From NCBI RefSeq assembly GCF_030732065.1, contig NZ_JAVBHX010000011.1, positions 1 to 64,000 on the forward strand: 64,000 nucleotides of DNA. Direction: 5' to 3'. The stretch's first letter is position 1; every line of letters starts with the position of its first letter. The notes under the pieces were generated by a model that did not search any database, was not told the DNA's origin, and worked only from the letters and a program-made list of their open reading frames with translations. A program made the position numbers and the translations under genes. This document shows positions 1 to 8,115 of the stretch, piece after piece. Origin of the DNA: Oceanimonas aquatica. GTDB taxonomy: Bacteria; Pseudomonadota; Gammaproteobacteria; Enterobacterales; Aeromonadaceae.

Positions 1-77
1 TTTTCAATCTGTTCGACGAGAGCCAATTTAAAAGTCAGCGAGTAATCGCGTTGTGTTCGTTTCACACCTTGTCCCAT
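1..77 (-). CDS. IS3-family transposase OrfA, N-terminal fragment cut by window edge
   Basis: The visible 25 residues include KRTQRDYSLTFKLALVEQ, which resembles the helix-turn-helix N-terminus of OrfA (transposase subunit A) of IS3-family elements. I chose the ATG at 77 because GGAG lies about 7 bases upstream; an in-frame ATG at 89 is also possible. OrfA normally fuses to the DDE-containing OrfB by programmed frameshift; that part lies outside the window. Function rests on family resemblance of a short stretch. Confidence 0.65.
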   Translation of the reverse strand, partial: MGQGVKRTQRDYSLTFKLALVEQIE

Positions 78-130
78 TGGGGTCTCCATATCTTCGGGGG
101 AAAGGTGTAAACCATATTCAGGACGGGACA
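1..130 (-). mobile_element. End of an IS3-family insertion sequence (partial)
   Basis: The minus strand starts at 130 with TGTCCCGTCC and continues as a terminal-repeat-like sequence to about 104, followed by the beginning of a transposase frame. IS3-family ends typically begin TG, as here. The element runs off the left edge, so its other end and any target duplication cannot be seen. It lies immediately beyond the slyD terminator, where slyX is found in E. coli. Confidence 0.7.
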
Positions 131-138
131 CGGGCAAC

Positions 139-165
139 AAAAAAGGCGCCGAAGCGCCTTTTTTC
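139..165. terminator. Hairpin terminator after slyD
   Basis: AAAGGCGC and GCGCCTTT form a stem around a short loop, with A-runs before and T-runs after. It would work for slyD on the minus strand and is symmetric enough to act on both. The IS end lies just beyond it. Confidence 0.75.
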
Positions 166-180
166 ATGATTGCGTGCTGC

Positions 181-693
181 TTAGTGATGATGACCGCAGC
201 AGCCGCCATCGTGGTCGTGATCATGGTCGTGCTCGCCGTGCACGTGGCCGTGGGCCAGCTCTTCTTCGGTGGCTTCGCGCACTTCACGCACCACGCCCTT
301 GAACGACAGGGTCATGCCTGCCAGCGGGTGGTTGCCGTCCACTTTCACGTATTCCTCGGCCACTTCCACAATGGTCACCGGACGATGGCCATCATCGGTC
401 TCGGCCACAAAGGTGTCGCCTTCGGACACTTCCATGCCATCGAACAGTTCACCGGGCACCGACTGCACCAATGCCTCGTCGTAATCACCGTAGGCCTGAT
501 CCGGGCTCAGGGTGACGTCGAAATCTTCACCGGCCACCTTGCCGGCCAGCTCGCTTTCCAGACCGGTCACCAGATAGCCGGTACCGTGCAGGTATTGCAG
601 CGGCTGCTTGTTCTCGGTGGAGTCCAGAATTTCGCCCTCGGCGTTACTGACGGTAAAGTCCAGTGTGACCACTGCGTTGTCGGATACTTTCAT
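181..693 (-). CDS. slyD: FKBP-type peptidyl-prolyl isomerase SlyD
   Basis: SlyD is a cytoplasmic prolyl isomerase and chaperone that also binds nickel and other metals and helps mature [NiFe] hydrogenase in E. coli. The 170-residue product starts MKVSDNAVVTLDFTVSNAEG, the usual SlyD N-terminus, followed by the FKBP fold with its inserted chaperone flap. The last 23 residues are a His/Asp/Cys metal-binding tail (HGHVHGEHDHDHDHDGG, then CCGHHH). The frame is open upstream past the ATG, but homology begins at 693. The ribosome site is weak (AGGG about 12 bases upstream). yheV lies upstream on the same strand, as in E. coli, but a hairpin separates them. Confidence 0.95.
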   Translation of the reverse strand: MKVSDNAVVTLDFTVSNAEGEILDSTENKQPLQYLHGTGYLVTGLESELAGKVAGEDFDVTLSPDQAYGDYDEALVQSVPGELFDGMEVSEGDTFVAETDDGHRPVTIVEVAEEYVKVDGNHPLAGMTLSFKGVVREVREATEEELAHGHVHGEHDHDHDHDGGCCGHHH

Positions 694-772
694 GGGAATG
701 AGCCCTGGGTAAAAATGGTGGCTCATAGAATACATGATGGGCCCGCGGGATGAAATGAAGCCCGTGAAGATT

Positions 773-793
773 AAAAATGGCCCCGAAGGGCCA
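773..793 (-). terminator. Terminator after yheV
   Basis: TGGCCC and GGGCCA pair around CGAA, with five T residues following on the minus strand. It lies in the 239-base gap between yheV and slyD and suggests that slyD has its own promoter. I see nothing else in that gap. Confidence 0.6.
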
Positions 794-932
794 TTGGCGG
801 CAGAATTCAAGAAAACACAGGGAATGGAACTTGCGCTCTGCCGTGCAGCCAGTCTAGCCCGAAAGGCCAGCCGGCACCAAGCCTGAAGCCGGCAAGCGGC
901 CAGAAAGCATACGAATGGCAGGGAATAACCGG

Positions 933-1133
933 CTAGTCCGGCCGAAACACGCCGATAATGTCGCCGGTGGCGGCAGATTCCACCTGCTGCTCGGCCTGGC
1001 TTTGATGGTGGCCGCAGTGCACACACTCGACCTTCTCGACACCATGCTCCATATACAGCATCATGGTGTCCGCCGACTGGCATTTCGGGCAGACGGCGCC
1101 GGCAATAAACCGCTTTCTACGACGGGTTTCCAT
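933..1133 (-). CDS. yheV: YheV family small zinc-ribbon protein
   Basis: A 66-residue protein of unknown molecular role. It begins METRRRKRFIAGAVCPKC and has a second cysteine pair in ECVHCGHH, so two CxxC knuckles probably bind one zinc. It ends IIGVFRPD, like E. coli YheV. The ATG at 1133 matches the family N-terminus; the longer open frame to 1205 does not. In E. coli yheV sits between kefB and slyD; here slyD is downstream but no kefB is upstream, and a divergent AraC-like gene is found instead. Confidence 0.85.
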   Translation of the reverse strand: METRRRKRFIAGAVCPKCQSADTMMLYMEHGVEKVECVHCGHHQSQAEQQVESAATGDIIGVFRPD

Positions 1134-1195
1134 GGAACGGGATCCTGTACCACTAATCATTTTTAAAATTCTCCGCCAAAAACGAACCAACCACA

Positions 1196-1885
1196 ATGAC
1201 CGCAAGCGCCCATTACAGCATTCATCATCAGCTTTTCGATCTGCCTCACTTAACGCCCGGCAAACGCCGCCGCCACCTTAAAGGTGTCCTGCTGCTGGTA
1301 CATGAAGGATCGGGCCTGTTGCAGCTCGGCCGCCGCTATTTTCCGCTGACCACGAACGAGGCCGCCTTTCTGCCCGCCGACACCCTGTTCGCCTGGCACG
1401 CCCTGGCCGGCAGCCGGGTGAGCCGTGTTGAGCTGTCGTGCCGGCTGGCCCAGCCGCAGCAGGCCGGGCGGCTTCAACCCACGGCGCTGCTGGCGGCCAT
1501 CACCGGCAAACTGGCCGGCTGGCAGGGCGAAAAGCACTGGCAAGGTCCCTATGGCCGCCTGTGCCGGGCCCTGTATGACGAGCTGCCGGCACAGGCCCTG
1601 CTGCCTTTTGAGTCCATGTCGTCCCTGGCCGCTCAAGTGAGCGAGGCGTCCGCCGGGCTCGGTCTCGACGAGGAGCAACACCAGGCCTTTCGCCGGCAGT
1701 TTGGCTGCGATCTGGCCAGCTGGCAGCGTCAGCTCGCTCTGCTGCACATGCTGCGGGATCTGCCCAAAAGCCCGAATCCGGACCAGCTTGCCCGAGAACA
1801 CGGGTTCGCCTCCTTTCCCCAGTTCGAGCAGGATTGCCGCCACTGGCTGGGAAGCCCCTGTCATACCGGGGGCAAAACCGGGTAA
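1196..1885 (+). CDS. AraC-like transcriptional regulator (divergent member)
   Basis: The N-terminal half (about residues 28-85) reads as a cupin-like sensor segment, with hydrophobic strands and a LPADTLFAWHAL stretch. The C-terminal 70 residues resemble an AraC DNA-binding domain: FRRQFGCDLASWQRQLALLHML, split here as FRRQFGCDLASW and QRQLALLHML, then a second helix-turn-helix around LAREHGFASFPQFEQD. The first HTH is weakly conserved. The gene is divergent from yheV and 30 bases before yheS, in the place where kefGB lie in E. coli. Target genes are unknown. The AraC assignment is by pattern and is moderately sure. Confidence 0.6.
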   Translation: MTASAHYSIHHQLFDLPHLTPGKRRRHLKGVLLLVHEGSGLLQLGRRYFPLTTNEAAFLPADTLFAWHALAGSRVSRVELSCRLAQPQQAGRLQPTALLAAITGKLAGWQGEKHWQGPYGRLCRALYDELPAQALLPFESMSSLAAQVSEASAGLGLDEEQHQAFRRQFGCDLASWQRQLALLHMLRDLPKSPNPDQLAREHGFASFPQFEQDCRHWLGSPCHTGGKTG

Positions 1886-1915
1886 AATACCGCTTTTGCA
1901 CAATTCCGGGTTTCT

Positions 1916-3814
1916 ATGATCACCCTCAGCCAGATTGAATTGCTTCGGGGCGGCCGCCCCCTGTTGAAAGACGCCAGCGCCACCATTCACGGCGGCCAGA
2001 AGGTCGGCCTGGTGGGCAAAAACGGCTGCGGCAAGTCCACCCTGTTTGCCCTGCTCAAGGGCGAGCTCACCGTCGACAGTGGCCAGTTCAGCCTGCCCGC
2101 CGACTGGCAGCTGGCCAGCGTGGCCCAGGAAACCCCGGCGCTGCACTGCTCCGCCCTCGACTACGTCATTGACGGCGACCACGAATACCGCCGCCTGTGC
2201 CGGGAGCTGGAGGCCGCCGAGGCCCGCCACGACGGCATTGCCATCGCCGAGCTGCACGGCCGGCTCGAGACCCACGGCGGTTACCACATTCACGCCCGTG
2301 CCGCCGCCCTGCTGCACGGCCTGGGCTTTGCCAGTGACGCTCAGGGCCGACCGGTGAGTGATTTTTCAGGGGGCTGGCGCATGCGCCTGAACCTGGCTCA
2401 GGCGCTGATCTGCCGCTCCGATCTGCTGCTGCTCGATGAGCCCACCAATCACCTGGACCTGGACGCGGTGATCTGGCTGGAGCGGTGGCTGAACAGCTAT
2501 GACGGTACCCTGATTCTGATTTCCCACGACCGGGACTTTCTCGATGCCGTGGTCAACCGCGTAATTCATATCGAAAACAACACACTGAACGAATACACCG
2601 GCAACTACTCCGACTTCGAACGCATGCGCGCCGAACAGCTGGCGCTGCAACAGTCGCTGTTTGAAAAGCAGCAGCGGGCACTGAGCCACATGCAGAATTA
2701 CGTGGACCGCTTTCGCTACAAGGCCAGCAAGGCCAAGCAGGCCCAGAGCCGGCTCAAGGCCATGGAAAAGATGGAGCGCATTCTGCCCGCGCACGTCGAC
2801 TCGCCGTTCAGCTTCAGTTTCCGTCCGCCGGCCAGCCTGCCGGTGCCGCTGATCGCCATGGAAAAACTGGCCGCCGGTTACGGCGACAGGGAAATTCTGT
2901 CGAACATCAAGCTTAACCTGGTGCCGGGCTCGCGCATCGGCCTGCTGGGCCGTAACGGCGCCGGCAAGTCCACCTTTATCAAGCTGCTGGCCGGCGAGCT
3001 TTCTCCCCTGTCCGGCAAGCTGGAAGCCAGCAAGGGCGTGGCCCTGGGTTACTTTGCCCAGCACCAGCTGGAAAGCCTGCATCCGCAGGAGTCGGCCCTG
3101 ACTCACCTGGCCCGGCTCGATCCCAAAGCCACCGAGCAAAGCCTGCGCGACTATCTGGGCGGCTTTGATTTTCATGGCGACAAGGTGAAAGACCCGGTCG
3201 GGCCCTTTTCCGGCGGCGAAAAGGCCCGGCTGGTGCTGGCGCTCATTGTTTACCAGAAGCCCAACCTGCTGCTGCTCGATGAGCCCACCAACCATCTGGA
3301 TCTGGATATGCGCGAGGCCCTGACCCTGGCGCTGCAGGCCTTTGAAGGGGCCATGGTAATCGTGTCTCACGATCGCCACCTGCTGCGCGCCACCACCGAC
3401 GAGTTCTATCTGGTGGACAGTGGCAAGGTTGAAGCCTTTGACGGCGACCTCGACGACTACCACCAGTGGCTGACCGAGCAGGACAAAACGGAACAGGCCG
3501 CCGACACGCCTTCGGCCGGGGACAACTCGGCCCTGGCCCGCAAGGCGGAAAAGCGCCGCCAGGCCGAACTGCGCCAGCAAACCCAGCCCCTGCGCAAGGC
3601 CATCGCCAAACTGGAAAGCCAAATGGAGCGCTGCCAGCAACAGCTGGCCGACATCGAGCAGCAACTGGCGGATCCGGACATTTACGCGGCCGAGCACAAG
3701 GCTCGCCTGCAGCAGTTGCTTAAAGATCAAAGCCCGTTGCAACAACAGCTGGCCGAGGCTGAAATGGAATGGCTGGAGCTGCAGGAGCAGCTGGAAGCCC
3801 TGGAGCAGTCATGA
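1916..3814 (+). CDS. yheS: ABC-F ATPase YheS
   Basis: A soluble 632-residue protein with two ABC domains and no membrane segments, typical of ABC-F proteins that act on ribosomes. Domain 1 has Walker A GKNGCGKST at about residue 34, signature FSGGW and Walker B LLLLDEPTNHLDLD. Domain 2 has GRNGAGKST, FSGGEKARL and another LLLLDEPTNHLDLD. A charged linker with repeated Lys/Gln (about residues 240-290) corresponds to the P-site interaction motif region. A coiled coil fills residues 540-630. The stop overlaps the next start (ATGA), so translation is probably coupled. Confidence 0.93.
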   Translation: MITLSQIELLRGGRPLLKDASATIHGGQKVGLVGKNGCGKSTLFALLKGELTVDSGQFSLPADWQLASVAQETPALHCSALDYVIDGDHEYRRLCRELEAAEARHDGIAIAELHGRLETHGGYHIHARAAALLHGLGFASDAQGRPVSDFSGGWRMRLNLAQALICRSDLLLLDEPTNHLDLDAVIWLERWLNSYDGTLILISHDRDFLDAVVNRVIHIENNTLNEYTGNYSDFERMRAEQLALQQSLFEKQQRALSHMQNYVDRFRYKASKAKQAQSRLKAMEKMERILPAHVDSPFSFSFRPPASLPVPLIAMEKLAAGYGDREILSNIKLNLVPGSRIGLLGRNGAGKSTFIKLLAGELSPLSGKLEASKGVALGYFAQHQLESLHPQESALTHLARLDPKATEQSLRDYLGGFDFHGDKVKDPVGPFSGGEKARLVLALIVYQKPNLLLLDEPTNHLDLDMREALTLALQAFEGAMVIVSHDRHLLRATTDEFYLVDSGKVEAFDGDLDDYHQWLTEQDKTEQAADTPSAGDNSALARKAEKRRQAELRQQTQPLRKAIAKLESQMERCQQQLADIEQQLADPDIYAAEHKARLQQLLKDQSPLQQQLAEAEMEWLELQEQLEALEQS

Positions 3815-4236
3815 TCAGCGCCGATGAGCTGTGGCAGTTCAGCGAGCAGCATTACGGTCGCCCCGGCGTGGCCGCTGCCTGCCTTGAACTGCAGGACGCT
3901 CACGATGCCAACGTGAACCTGATGCTGCTGCTGTTGCTGCTGGAAGAGCGAGGGCTGACCGTCGACATCGCGCCCTTTGCCCCGACGCTGGAAAATCGCC
4001 GGGGCATGTTTGCCCACTGGCGCACCTTGCGCCGGCGGCTGAAGGCGCAGCTCGATGCCGACGACTACGCCCAGCTGCTGCAACACGAGCTGGAGCTGGA
4101 ACGCTGGCAGCAGCAAGAACTGCTGTCGGTGCTGGCCGGCCTGCCCGTTGCCGCCGGCAGTGGCGCCCTGCTCACTTACCTCAACGCGCTGCAGGTGGCC
4201 GATGCGCCCCTGTGGCAGCTCAAACTTGCCGGTTAA
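3811..4236 (+). CDS. TIGR02444 family protein (DUF2390)
   Basis: A 141-residue, Leu- and Gln-rich, probably all-helical protein. MISADELWQFSEQHYGRPGV is the family's characteristic start, and the middle carries LMLLLLLLEERGL. The ATG overlaps the stop of yheS by four bases, so the longer open frame from 3769 was rejected. The family is commonly found next to yheS in gammaproteobacteria, but no biochemical role is known to me. It is predicted cytoplasmic: the leucine run is amphipathic rather than a membrane span. Confidence 0.8.
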   Translation: MISADELWQFSEQHYGRPGVAAACLELQDAHDANVNLMLLLLLLEERGLTVDIAPFAPTLENRRGMFAHWRTLRRRLKAQLDADDYAQLLQHELELERWQQQELLSVLAGLPVAAGSGALLTYLNALQVADAPLWQLKLAG

Positions 4237-4247
4237 GAGACCTTATC

Positions 4248-5087
4248 ATGCTTAGTTATCGTCACGCCTTTCACGCCGGCAACCACGCCGACGTGCTCAA
4301 ACACGCGGTGCAGGCCTTTATTCTTGAGTCGCTGTGCGCCAAGGACAAGGGCTACAGCTATATCGACACCCACTCCGGTGCCGGCGGTTATACCCTGAGC
4401 CACGAGTGGACCCAGAAAAAGGCAGAATACCTGGGCGGCATTGCAAAGCTCTGGAATGAACAGCAAAAATGGCCGCAACTGGCCGGCTATTTCGCTGCCA
4501 TCAAGGCCATGAACCAAGGTGATGAGCTGGAACACTACCCGGGCTCGCCCCTGGTGGCGGCGCATTTTCAGCGCCCTCAGGACAAACTGACCCTGATGGA
4601 ACTACACCATAACGAGGTGGAGCTGCTGCGCCACAACCTCGCCGGTGACGGCGTGGCCATTCACCATCGTGACGGCTTTGAAGGCCTGGTGGGGCTGCTG
4701 CCGCCCACTCCCAAACGTGGCCTGGTGCTGATTGACCCGCCCTATGAGCTGAAAGAAGACTACCAGCGGGTGGCCAGCACCCTGAAGAAGGCCCACAAGC
4801 GCTGGCCCATCGGCATTTACGCGGTGTGGTATCCGCTGCTGGCCAAGGCCGTGGATCGCAGCGACGGGCTGAAAGCGGCATTGGCCAAACTGGGTTTTGA
4901 GCAGGTGCTGTGCGCCGAGCTGAGCGTTCAGGCCCAGGCCGATGACTTTGGCATGCACGGCTCCGGCATGATAGTGCTGAACCCGCCCTGGAAACTGGAT
5001 GAAAAGCTCGCCGAGCTGCTGCCCGCCTTGAGCCGAACCCTGGCCCAGGACGAGCAAGCCGGTTTTAGCCTGGAATGGCTGAAATAA
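4248..5087 (+). CDS. rlmJ: 23S rRNA (adenine(2030)-N6)-methyltransferase RlmJ
   Basis: RlmJ methylates N6 of A2030 in 23S rRNA using S-adenosylmethionine. The 279-residue product starts MLSYRHAFHAGNHADVLKH, as in E. coli RlmJ. It carries a SAM-binding segment (YIDTHSGAGGY) and the N6-adenine methyltransferase catalytic motif DPPYE. Length matches the family. The start at 4248 is fixed by homology; an in-frame start at 4212 would overlap the upstream gene. It follows the TIGR02444 gene by 11 bases and may be co-transcribed. Confidence 0.94.
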   Translation: MLSYRHAFHAGNHADVLKHAVQAFILESLCAKDKGYSYIDTHSGAGGYTLSHEWTQKKAEYLGGIAKLWNEQQKWPQLAGYFAAIKAMNQGDELEHYPGSPLVAAHFQRPQDKLTLMELHHNEVELLRHNLAGDGVAIHHRDGFEGLVGLLPPTPKRGLVLIDPPYELKEDYQRVASTLKKAHKRWPIGIYAVWYPLLAKAVDRSDGLKAALAKLGFEQVLCAELSVQAQADDFGMHGSGMIVLNPPWKLDEKLAELLPALSRTLAQDEQAGFSLEWLK

Positions 5088-5100
5088 ACTAATCGTTTGC

Positions 5101-5226
5101 GAAGCAGTGCACTACCGTCGGTCAAAGCGCACTGCTTCTCCGGCACGCTGTAAATACATCCATGTACGCTCCGTCGCGTCATCCCTGACGCGAAGGGCAC
5201 GGCGAAGCAGACACCCTTTGCCCTCC
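5101..5226 (-). repeat. Dispersed intergenic hairpin repeat, copy A
   Basis: Read on the minus strand this segment matches 25194-25324 over roughly 125 bases, including AGGGCAAAGGGTGTCTGCTT and then GCCGTGCCCTT. It holds two short stem-loops (GCGTCA-GGGA-TGACGC and TACA-TGGA-TGTA). The same stems in the other copy have different bases that still pair. It fills most of the 249-base gap after rlmJ, in which I see no gene. Confidence 0.75.
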
Positions 5227-5300
5227 TCAGCACGCTCAACGTTCACTGCATACAGGCAACGCTGATGCTTCGAGAGCTCAGAACTCAGCAAACAGCCCTG

Positions 5301-5336
5301 TTCCAGTCCCAGCTCCCCAATCCCTACTCCCCGCCT
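5301..5336. repeat. Short GGGGA-rich intergenic repeat
   Basis: The run CCAGTCCCAGCTCCCCAATC continuing to CTCCCCGCC is closely similar to the right arm of the inverted repeat at 21190-21268. It lies directly after the stop of the LysR gene, so it could also help end transcription. Confidence 0.5.
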
Positions 5337-6224
5337 TTAAAGCGCTTCCTGCTTTAACCAGTCCCGCACCATGGCAATGTCGTTCAGGCGGGGGGAGTCG
5401 GGCCGCCACACCAGATAGTAACGGTGGTGAGGCGTCAGCTCGGTGGCAAAGGGCCGGCACAGCCGACCCTCGCGCAGCAGATCCGCCACCAGCACCGAGC
5501 GGCTGAGCGCCACTCCCTGCCCTGCCAGCACCATTTCCAGCCCCAGATTGCCGTCGTCCACGGTGAGCTGACGACAGTGCGGCAAAATCTCCTCGTTGCC
5601 GCTCAGGGCAAGCCAGTTGGCCCAGCTGACACCGGCATATTCGGGGCCGGCCACCAGCGGCAGGCTGATCAGGTCTTCTACCCGCTGCAACCTGGCCGCC
5701 AATGCCGGCGCGCACACCGGAAAGGCGGTGTCGCTCATCAGCCACTCGCTATGCAGCCCTGTGTAGTTTCCTTCACCATAACGAATGGCCAGATCCACCT
5801 CGCCGCCGGCAAAGTCGGCGAGCTGCTGGCTGGGGTGCAAACGCAGTTCAAGGTGGGGATGGGTTTCGGCAAAACGCCACAGCCTGGGCATCAGCCAGCG
5901 GGCGGCCAGGGATGGCAGTACACTAAGCTGAAGCGGCCCGGCGGCGGGCTGAGTGAGCCGGCTCAGGCCACGCTCAAGCTGAGCCAGCCCCTGCTCCACA
6001 AAGGGCAGCAGCTCGCGCCCCTCATGGGTCAGCGCCATGCCGGCGCCCCGGCGCACAAACAGCCGGCAACCGAGGGAGGCTTCCAGATTACGGATTTGCT
6101 GACTCACCGCCGCCTGGGTCACGCACAACTCGGCGGCGGCGGCGGAATAACTGCCGTGGCGGGCGGCCACGGCAAACATGCGCAGGCCGCTCAGCCGGCT
6201 GGCAGTGACAAGCCGGGGGTTCAG
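5337..6224 (-). CDS. LysR family transcriptional regulator (GcvA-like)
   Basis: LysR-type regulator with an N-terminal winged HTH (GSYSAAAAELCVTQAAVSQQ) and a periplasmic-binding-like effector domain. The first ATG (6179, MFAVAARHG) would remove the start of HTH helix 1. The frame continues upstream with good family similarity (RLSGLRMFAV) as far as a stop that is also the stop of the upstream gene. No ATG, GTG or TTG exists there, but a CTG at 6224 lies 6 bases after AAGGGG. I therefore extend to CTG; the ATG form is the conservative alternative. It is probably translated together with the acyltransferase gene. Target genes are unknown. Confidence 0.8.
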   Translation of the reverse strand: MNPRLVTASRLSGLRMFAVAARHGSYSAAAAELCVTQAAVSQQIRNLEASLGCRLFVRRGAGMALTHEGRELLPFVEQGLAQLERGLSRLTQPAAGPLQLSVLPSLAARWLMPRLWRFAETHPHLELRLHPSQQLADFAGGEVDLAIRYGEGNYTGLHSEWLMSDTAFPVCAPALAARLQRVEDLISLPLVAGPEYAGVSWANWLALSGNEEILPHCRQLTVDDGNLGLEMVLAGQGVALSRSVLVADLLREGRLCRPFATELTPHHRYYLVWRPDSPRLNDIAMVRDWLKQEAL

Positions 6225-6227
6225 ACC

Positions 6228-7331
6228 TTACCCCTTGTTCAGCACCGGCCGGGCATACATGGCCAGCACCCGTTCACGCAGTTCGGCGGGCACGGCACTC
6301 ATGTGCTGCTCAAAGGCGCGGCGGGCGGTGGCGTCCACGTCCACGGTCTGGCCCGCCGCCAGCAGATTGCTGGGAAACAGGTGATAGTTGGCGTGAATTT
6401 CCCGGTCTACCGCCAGCGCCAGCTCGTCGGCATTGTCGAAGTCACCGGTCATGGGCCGGCCAAAGGCCACATGCACCCTGCCCTTCTGGCCGGTAATGCC
6501 CTGGACGATGCTTTGAATATCCTCGAACTCGCTCTTTTCATAGCCGCCTTGGGTTTCCTTGGCATGCAGTTCGCGGGCCTTGGCCACGTCGCCGGGATCG
6601 TATTCATAGGAAATGGACACCGGCACCAGATTCAGGCTGCGAATATAGTCACTGAAAGGAATTTTCTGCTTTTTCCCTTCCATGTAAAACATCTTGAGAA
6701 TGGCCGGATCCGTCTTGTCGTCCCCGTCCTTGGCCCGGCCTTCCTTCTGGGCTATCCAGATGGAGTGCTGCTCGTCGAGGGAATGGCGCAGGTAGGCAGA
6801 CAGCTCGCTGAAAGCCTTCATCATTTCCCGCGGGCCCTTGGCGGAGCGCTTGACGATAAAGCTCTTGTTGAGCTTCATCAGCTCGGTGGCGCAGGGCTTG
6901 CGCAGCAGGTTGTCGCCGATGGCAATGCGTACCGTGTCCATGTCATGGGTATACAGACCCCAGTTGACAAAGGCCGGATCCATGGCGATATCCCGATGGT
7001 TGGAGATAAACAGGTAACCGGTGTCGGGACGCAGGTGCTCCAGGCCGGAGTAGGTCACGCCCGTGGTAGAGCTGGTGATCATCTTTTCCATAAAGCCGGC
7101 CACTTCCATCTGCACTTGGTGCACGCTGTTCACCTTGCGCCAGCGCCAGCCCAGATAGAGCCGGATCAGCTGCTTGACCAGGCCGCCGCCCAGACGGGAC
7201 AGGCCGGCAAAACGATAGCGGGCGATGGCGCCAATAAACTCATCGTCGGCGATCAGCCGCTCAAGGGCGCCGGCGACTTCGTCATCCCGGTAGGGACGAA
7301 TCTCTTTAAACAAATCTGTGTCAGAAACCAT
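6228..7331 (-). CDS. 1-acyl-sn-glycerol-3-phosphate acyltransferase family protein
   Basis: A 367-residue PlsC-like acyltransferase, presumably transferring acyl chains to a lysophospholipid or glycerol-phosphate acceptor at the inner membrane. The block NHRDIAMDP carries the catalytic HX4D motif, and IAQKEGRAKDGDD corresponds to the substrate-binding EGxR-like motif. The N-terminal 90 residues are not typical of PlsC and may form an accessory domain. No strong membrane span is visible. It lies between lysE and the lysR gene on one strand. The exact substrate cannot be read from sequence. Confidence 0.82.
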   Translation of the reverse strand: MVSDTDLFKEIRPYRDDEVAGALERLIADDEFIGAIARYRFAGLSRLGGGLVKQLIRLYLGWRWRKVNSVHQVQMEVAGFMEKMITSSTTGVTYSGLEHLRPDTGYLFISNHRDIAMDPAFVNWGLYTHDMDTVRIAIGDNLLRKPCATELMKLNKSFIVKRSAKGPREMMKAFSELSAYLRHSLDEQHSIWIAQKEGRAKDGDDKTDPAILKMFYMEGKKQKIPFSDYIRSLNLVPVSISYEYDPGDVAKARELHAKETQGGYEKSEFEDIQSIVQGITGQKGRVHVAFGRPMTGDFDNADELALAVDREIHANYHLFPSNLLAAGQTVDVDATARRAFEQHMSAVPAELRERVLAMYARPVLNKG

Positions 7332-7408
7332 GACTGCCTTGGATCGAGGACAAAAAACCGGCCAGATTTTACACCCTTTGCGCCCAAACTCTAACGGTTA
7401 ACCGCAAA

Positions 7409-7996
7409 TCAATGCCAGATCATCGCCACGCAGGCAGCGGTCAGCCCGCCCATCACGCCATTAAAGCGGCGCCAGTCGCGCTCGGTGCGCAGCCAGCGGC
7501 GTACCCGCATGCCGATCAGGGTCCACAGGTGGCCGGTGATCAGGCCAAAAAACAGAAACACGCCCAGCACACTCCAGGCCGAGCTCCAGTACTGCTCGCC
7601 GGCCAGGGTAAAGCCGCTGATGGCGGAAATGGCCATCAGCCAGGACTTGGGATTGAGAAACTGGAACAGGGCGCCCTGATGCCAGCTCATGGGGCGCTCG
7701 CCGGCCTCGGGAGGCGGCGCCGTGGCAATGCGCCAGGCCAGCCACAACAGGTAACCGCTGCCGGCCACCTTGAGCCCCCACTGCAGCGCCGGCCAAAGTT
7801 CAAACAGCCGCCCCAGTCCCAGGGCGGTCAGCAGCATCAGCCCCTGCAGGCCAAGCATGATGCCCAGCAACAGTTTAAGGCTGGCCAGATAGCCGCTGCG
7901 GGTGCCGGAGCTGGCCAGCAACAGATTATTGGGGCCGGGGGTACCGCAGGCCGCCAGGGCAAAGCCGGCCACCGGACCGAGCAGGGCAATCTCCAT
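7409..7996 (-). CDS. LysE/RhtB family amino-acid exporter
   Basis: A 195-residue inner-membrane protein with about six hydrophobic segments. The family signature near the N-terminus is GPNNLLLASSGTRSGY (about residues 21-36; LysE/RhtB members usually have GPN). Such proteins export amino acids or related small molecules. It lies 77 bases upstream of the acyltransferase gene on the same strand; the region 7332-7408 has no obvious terminator. The substrate is unknown. Confidence 0.85.
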   Translation of the reverse strand: MEIALLGPVAGFALAACGTPGPNNLLLASSGTRSGYLASLKLLLGIMLGLQGLMLLTALGLGRLFELWPALQWGLKVAGSGYLLWLAWRIATAPPPEAGERPMSWHQGALFQFLNPKSWLMAISAISGFTLAGEQYWSSAWSVLGVFLFFGLITGHLWTLIGMRVRRWLRTERDWRRFNGVMGGLTAACVAMIWH

Positions 7997-8115
7997 GATA
8001 GTGTTGTCACCGTGGTAAATGAGAGCATCGTTTTACTCGATTTTATCAGCGCCGCCCAGTATTTTAACCCTACCGGCCCGTCAGCGCCGGCCGTCACATA
8101 CCAGCACAGGACACC

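Noticed and set aside
181-1083. 300-codon version of slyD
   Set aside because: The upstream extension crosses the yheV terminator and yheV itself and has no similarity to SlyD.
5424-7394. Large open frame of 656 codons on the plus strand
   Set aside because: It is the antisense shadow of the LysR and acyltransferase genes; the product is low-complexity Gly/Gln/His-rich sequence without any domain.
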